A DNA stretch of 64,000 nucleotides, taken from contig NC_067206.1 of the NCBI RefSeq assembly GCF_026262505.1, forward strand, positions 12,396,205 to 12,460,204. Reading direction: 5' to 3'. The stretch is from Trichomonas vaginalis G3 (lineage: Eukaryota; Parabasalia; Trichomonadida; Trichomonadidae). Within the stretch, counting starts at the first letter, position 1, and each line of letters opens with the position of its first letter. Both the position numbers and the translations under genes were made by a program. Positions 60,805-64,000 of the stretch are shown here, piece by piece. The notes below the pieces were generated by a model. It worked only from the letters and a program-made list of their open reading frames with translations. It had not been told where the DNA came from and ran no database searches.

Positions 60805-63759
60805 ATGAGTATATCCGCATATTCTTATGAAGCTGATAGAGCGAAAAGATTAATTTTTGGTTCATACACGTTTTCATTTGATGATGAGCATTTAATAATC
60901 ACTGATGGAAAAACTGAACATTATATCTCATGGAAAGAATATGAAAAATTTATTCCAATATTAAAGCCATGTACAATGCCTTTCATAAAGGACGGTGAAA
61001 TTATTGAAAAAGATAACACAACAGTATATAGATCTGTTTATGAAGCATTAGAATATATGTTGAATCATAATCCCGAAAGATTTGATCCAAGCACTACGCC
61101 ATGTGCAATGCCCTTTATTAAGGACGGTGAAATCGTAAGAGTTCCGAATTCAACGGTTTATACAGCTGTTCAAAACAGTTTACAAAACATTTTAGCGAAT
61201 ATCTTTAATTCAGAAACTACAGAAATAAAATTACCGTATATAACAGATGCTAAAGAAATTAAATCAAGAATTACAACATTATTTACGTCACTTAATGATT
61301 TAATGACTTATATAATTAATACTCCTTCTCCGACTACGGCATTTGATCCAAATTCGACGGTTTGTAGTGTACCTTTCATTAATGACAGTTCATTAATTGA
61401 ATTAAGGGATTCAACAGTAAATGAATCATTAAAAGCTTCATTAATGAAAATCATTGATTTTAACTCATTTATGAATACATATAATTCATTCATTAATGTT
61501 TCATACACTTCTAAAGAAGGTGAGCCAAAAACTATAGATAAAGCGGTGTATGAAATAAAAGCATCAATGACGAAATTGAATTCGTTAACTTTTGATGGTG
61601 ATAGTTCCGTTGACAGCATGACATCAGGAAAAACGATTTTAACGAAAGAATATTTAAAATCTCATGTTAGTGAGTTCGTTGAAATTGAAAAAGAAGGCGG
61701 AATTAAGTTCGATCCACTGGGTTTCATTTTCGACTTAGAGAATGCGGGTGTTAGTTTCGCTGAATGGACAACGATACAGAGTGAAATAAATGCAATATGG
61801 ACGTTTTTGGGGTCAAAAGCGGGAATGGGTGAGCTTGTAAATGCTGCAAGAACATTAGGTGAAACGGGAAATTTTGTAGATGGTTTTAAAAGACTTGTTT
61901 CAAATGTTTTAACAAACACAAAGAAATTATTTAGATATACCATACATAACGGCCAGATTTTCGAACAGGTAGCAACAAACCCTCCGGTTATGGCTGCGTT
62001 GATGATGGTTAGAGACATAAAGCCGCGTAGCGGCGAGGGCGAAGCCCATGAAGAAGAGGAGAAACCAGAGGATACGGGTCAGGTTATTCGAGACATTAAA
62101 AACGTGTATCCTGAAGTTATTGATTTATTTAGAGGTGTTAATGATTCGATTTCAAATCATTCTATAACCCTTGATGAAGAGAATAAATTAACAGATTATA
62201 TATTCGTCATTATTGCAGAACTAATGAAGAGAATAAATGAAAAAGGTATAGCTGATATCATTAATGTAAGTGATGTAATGATGAAAAGAAATTTTGACTC
62301 ATTATTTACAGAACCGAAAACAGAATATTGTCTTTATGACGTAATTACTGAATTAATGAAAAAGATTAATGATAATAAGAGTTCTGGCGGAAGAGTTGAA
62401 TTAGAGGTGAATGATGTTAATGAGAAATTAGATAATAAAGCAGATAAAAACCATGTTCATTATATAAGTTCAGATGAACAGATTATAACGGATTATCATG
62501 GATATTTAACACAGGATGAAGAAGTGAAGACGGAAGATGTTAATGAAAGAAGATATAAATTCATTCGTGCTAAAGGTTATGACATACGCTGTACTGTACA
62601 GTATGACACAGGTAAAGCACCAGAAGCATTTGGTTATAACAATGAAATTTATGCTTCATACTTCTTTGTTAACGGTGTATTAGTTGAACCAAGATTTACA
62701 TTGAGAATAAGTAGAAAAATAACCGTTGAAGATGCTATTAAAAGTAAAGCTGACAAAGATGAACTTGACGCAACGAACAAAGTTTTGAAATCTCATAAAC
62801 ACAATATCTCCGATATAAATGAACTTCAAGCTACATTAAATAGTAAAGCTGACAAGAACCATACACATGAATCCTTCACTACTGTTAGAGCAGACGACAT
62901 AATATTGAACTATACCCTTGGTTCAAGTGCACCTTTAGAGAATCCAAGTACAAGCGTAAAAAATACACTAAACTCCTTAAATAACAAATGTATAAATATC
63001 GAAGGTCATGTCAGAAACTTTGAAACATATGAACTACCAGCAATGTTAGATAAAAAAGCAGATAAAGAACATACACATAACTCCTTCTCAACTGTTGCTA
63101 TAGAAAGTATTGAAGGAACGGTTGGCGGAACTGGTGGGGATGCATTATATTATAAACCTCCTAACTTTCCACAAGGTTTAACATCGAATGAAAACATAAC
63201 AACGAAGAAAGACATTAGCTGTAAAAATGTTTATGTCATGGATGATGAAAATAATGTTAAATTCACTGCTCAAGATTTATATGATAAGAAAGCAGACAAA
63301 ACAGAGCTTCAAACATTAAAGACTGAAATACTTCAAACATTATATCCTATAGGCTCTATTTATACGTCAATGAACTCAACAAATCCCGCAACAGTTCTGG
63401 GTTTTGGTACATGGCAGCAGATTGTAGACAAATTCTTATACTGTGCTAACTCTTCAATGCAAACAGGAGGCTCAAAGAAAATTAAAGAAGCAAACTTACC
63501 TGCGCACACTCATACAGGAACTACAAACTTTTCTGGCGACCATAGCCACTTATTAAGAGACCACCCATTATACAACTCAGACTATGAAGCTGGCAATGAC
63601 GTTTTATCTCCATCTTATAACAATTCAGCAAAAAAGACTTTTCGACCAACTGAACCAGGAGGTAATCATACACATACATTTACAACAAATCCAACAGGTT
63701 CGGGTGCAGATTATATGCCACCTTATATGACAGTTTATGTATGGGTTAGAACGGACTGA
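60805..63759 (+). CDS. Polinton fibre-like protein with phage-tail-type C-terminus
   Basis: 984 residues. The N-terminal part contains three copies of a repeat (PCTMPFIKDGEIIEKDNTTV; PCAMPFIKDGEIVRVPNSTV; VCSVPFINDSSLIELRDSTV). The middle has recurring fibre-type segments (NKADKNHVHYIS, SKADKNHTHESF, KKADKEHTHNSF). The C-terminus is a phage tail-collar/fibre tip: YPIGSIYTSMNSTNPATVLG, FGTWQQI, then His-x-His motifs (AHTHTGTTNF, GNHTHTFTTN) and MPPYMTVYVWVRTD. It probably forms a trimeric receptor-binding fibre. A GC-rich mini-palindrome lies within the coding sequence at 62031-62043. Confidence 0.7.
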   Translation: MSISAYSYEADRAKRLIFGSYTFSFDDEHLIITDGKTEHYISWKEYEKFIPILKPCTMPFIKDGEIIEKDNTTVYRSVYEALEYMLNHNPERFDPSTTPCAMPFIKDGEIVRVPNSTVYTAVQNSLQNILANIFNSETTEIKLPYITDAKEIKSRITTLFTSLNDLMTYIINTPSPTTAFDPNSTVCSVPFINDSSLIELRDSTVNESLKASLMKIIDFNSFMNTYNSFINVSYTSKEGEPKTIDKAVYEIKASMTKLNSLTFDGDSSVDSMTSGKTILTKEYLKSHVSEFVEIEKEGGIKFDPLGFIFDLENAGVSFAEWTTIQSEINAIWTFLGSKAGMGELVNAARTLGETGNFVDGFKRLVSNVLTNTKKLFRYTIHNGQIFEQVATNPPVMAALMMVRDIKPRSGEGEAHEEEEKPEDTGQVIRDIKNVYPEVIDLFRGVNDSISNHSITLDEENKLTDYIFVIIAELMKRINEKGIADIINVSDVMMKRNFDSLFTEPKTEYCLYDVITELMKKINDNKSSGGRVELEVNDVNEKLDNKADKNHVHYISSDEQIITDYHGYLTQDEEVKTEDVNERRYKFIRAKGYDIRCTVQYDTGKAPEAFGYNNEIYASYFFVNGVLVEPRFTLRISRKITVEDAIKSKADKDELDATNKVLKSHKHNISDINELQATLNSKADKNHTHESFTTVRADDIILNYTLGSSAPLENPSTSVKNTLNSLNNKCINIEGHVRNFETYELPAMLDKKADKEHTHNSFSTVAIESIEGTVGGTGGDALYYKPPNFPQGLTSNENITTKKDISCKNVYVMDDENNVKFTAQDLYDKKADKTELQTLKTEILQTLYPIGSIYTSMNSTNPATVLGFGTWQQIVDKFLYCANSSMQTGGSKKIKEANLPAHTHTGTTNFSGDHSHLLRDHPLYNSDYEAGNDVLSPSYNNSAKKTFRPTEPGGNHTHTFTTNPTGSGADYMPPYMTVYVWVRTD
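62031..62043. repeat. Mini-palindrome within fibre gene
   Basis: GCCGCGTAGCGGC followed by GAGGGCGAAGCCC, in frame and translated as part of KPRSGEGEAHEEEE. It is similar to the palindrome at 54373 in the same element, suggesting that a short GC-rich module spreads within Mavericks without breaking frames. Confidence 0.6.
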
Positions 63760-63817
63760 AAGTCCTGAGCTCCAAAAGAGCGAACAGCATGAAATTACTA
63801 AATTTATTTTTACATAA

Positions 63818-64000
63818 ATGAGTTTAAAAGAAGTTTTCGAATCATCACCGTGGATGTCATTTAAAAAATTCTATGAAGCTGCAAAGAATGCGGGATTTAA
63901 TGATAGAACAGAAATTAAGAGATTTTATGATGAAAATATAGTTCATCAGGTTAAAGTTAATCCTTACGATTATTACCTTCCCATTTACTCGAAAACCCAT
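63818..64000 (+). CDS. Polinton integrase, N-terminal part (runs off window)
   Basis: 61 codons visible: MSLKEVFESSPWMSFKKFYE, then EIKRFYDENIVHQVKVNPYD and YYLPIYSKTH at the window edge. The YYLPI(Y/F)S segment directly before the catalytic core is typical of trichomonad Maverick integrases (retroviral-type rve fold). The catalytic residues lie beyond the window. Confidence 0.65.
   Translation, partial: MSLKEVFESSPWMSFKKFYEAAKNAGFNDRTEIKRFYDENIVHQVKVNPYDYYLPIYSKTH

Larger units (their letters stand above)
53514..64000. mobile_element. Polinton/Maverick element, left part (continues beyond window)
   Basis: The gene set fits a trichomonad Maverick: several small virion-type ORFs, a capsid-like protein, a HerA/FtsK-type packaging ATPase, a phage-tail-like fibre and a Polinton integrase that runs off the window end. 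The left end is placed at the GC-rich palindrome 53514-53563. The right end, DNA polymerase B and protease would lie outside the window. Apart from a mariner insertion in the ATPase gene and about one broken small ORF, the visible part looks largely whole, which suggests a fairly young insertion. Mavericks are abundant in T. vaginalis. Confidence 0.8.

Overview
The window is a piece of a trichomonad nuclear genome, almost certainly Trichomonas vaginalis or a close relative. The signs are AT-rich, gene-sparse DNA; single-exon genes on both strands with very short leaders; initiator (Inr) elements of the TCAYT(T/A) type directly before several ATGs; one intron-like segment with the trichomonad splice signals (GTATGT ... 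CTAACACACAG); an Inr-binding-domain protein; ankyrin/DUF3447, FYR, beta-helix and other families expanded in this lineage; a mariner of about 1.3 kb resembling Tvmar1; and a Polinton/Maverick.

Layout. 1-9950: a small TIR element, a beta-helix surface protein, a GC-rich hairpin array inside an inverted-repeat element, a tiny intron-bearing gene, an acidic secreted ORF, a type I membrane protein split by one frameshift, and an ankyrin pseudogene. 10427-14834: a kelch/BTB-like protein and an Inr-binding-domain (IBD) protein. 16185-17410: a non-autonomous DNA transposon with a 7-bp target duplication. 17674-27632: a Trichomonas-specific protein, an RFWD3-like RING E3, a pseudokinase, a surface-protein remnant, a CARMIL-like leucine-rich-repeat gene with a decayed 5' end, and ribosomal protein eL35/uL29. 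28198-30721: an ankyrin pseudogene whose repeats are separated by blocks of one minisatellite. 31038-37471: an NC2-alpha/NF-YC-like histone-fold protein, an EF-hand protein of DRC8 type, SmF, a second beta-helix protein and a karyopherin-beta/HEAT protein.

37970-46405 is best read as one 8.4-kb Mutator-like element (MULE). Two diverged, oppositely oriented arms of about 560 bp enclose four minisatellite arrays, an FYRN/FYRC-domain ORF and a DDE transposase ORF. I consider this the most interesting object in the window: a transposon apparently carrying a chromatin-reader domain. 46543-52485 holds a coiled-coil protein, a truncated PPP-family pseudophosphatase, a beta-propeller protein and an alpha-helical repeat protein.

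53514 to the window end is the left part of a Polinton/Maverick, with virion-type genes, a packaging ATPase, a phage-tail-like fibre and the start of the integrase. A mariner with TA target duplication sits inside the ATPase gene. Several host genes are broken by in-frame stops or single frameshifts, some in poly-T runs that could be sequencing errors. Calls come from reading motifs by eye; no database search was possible.
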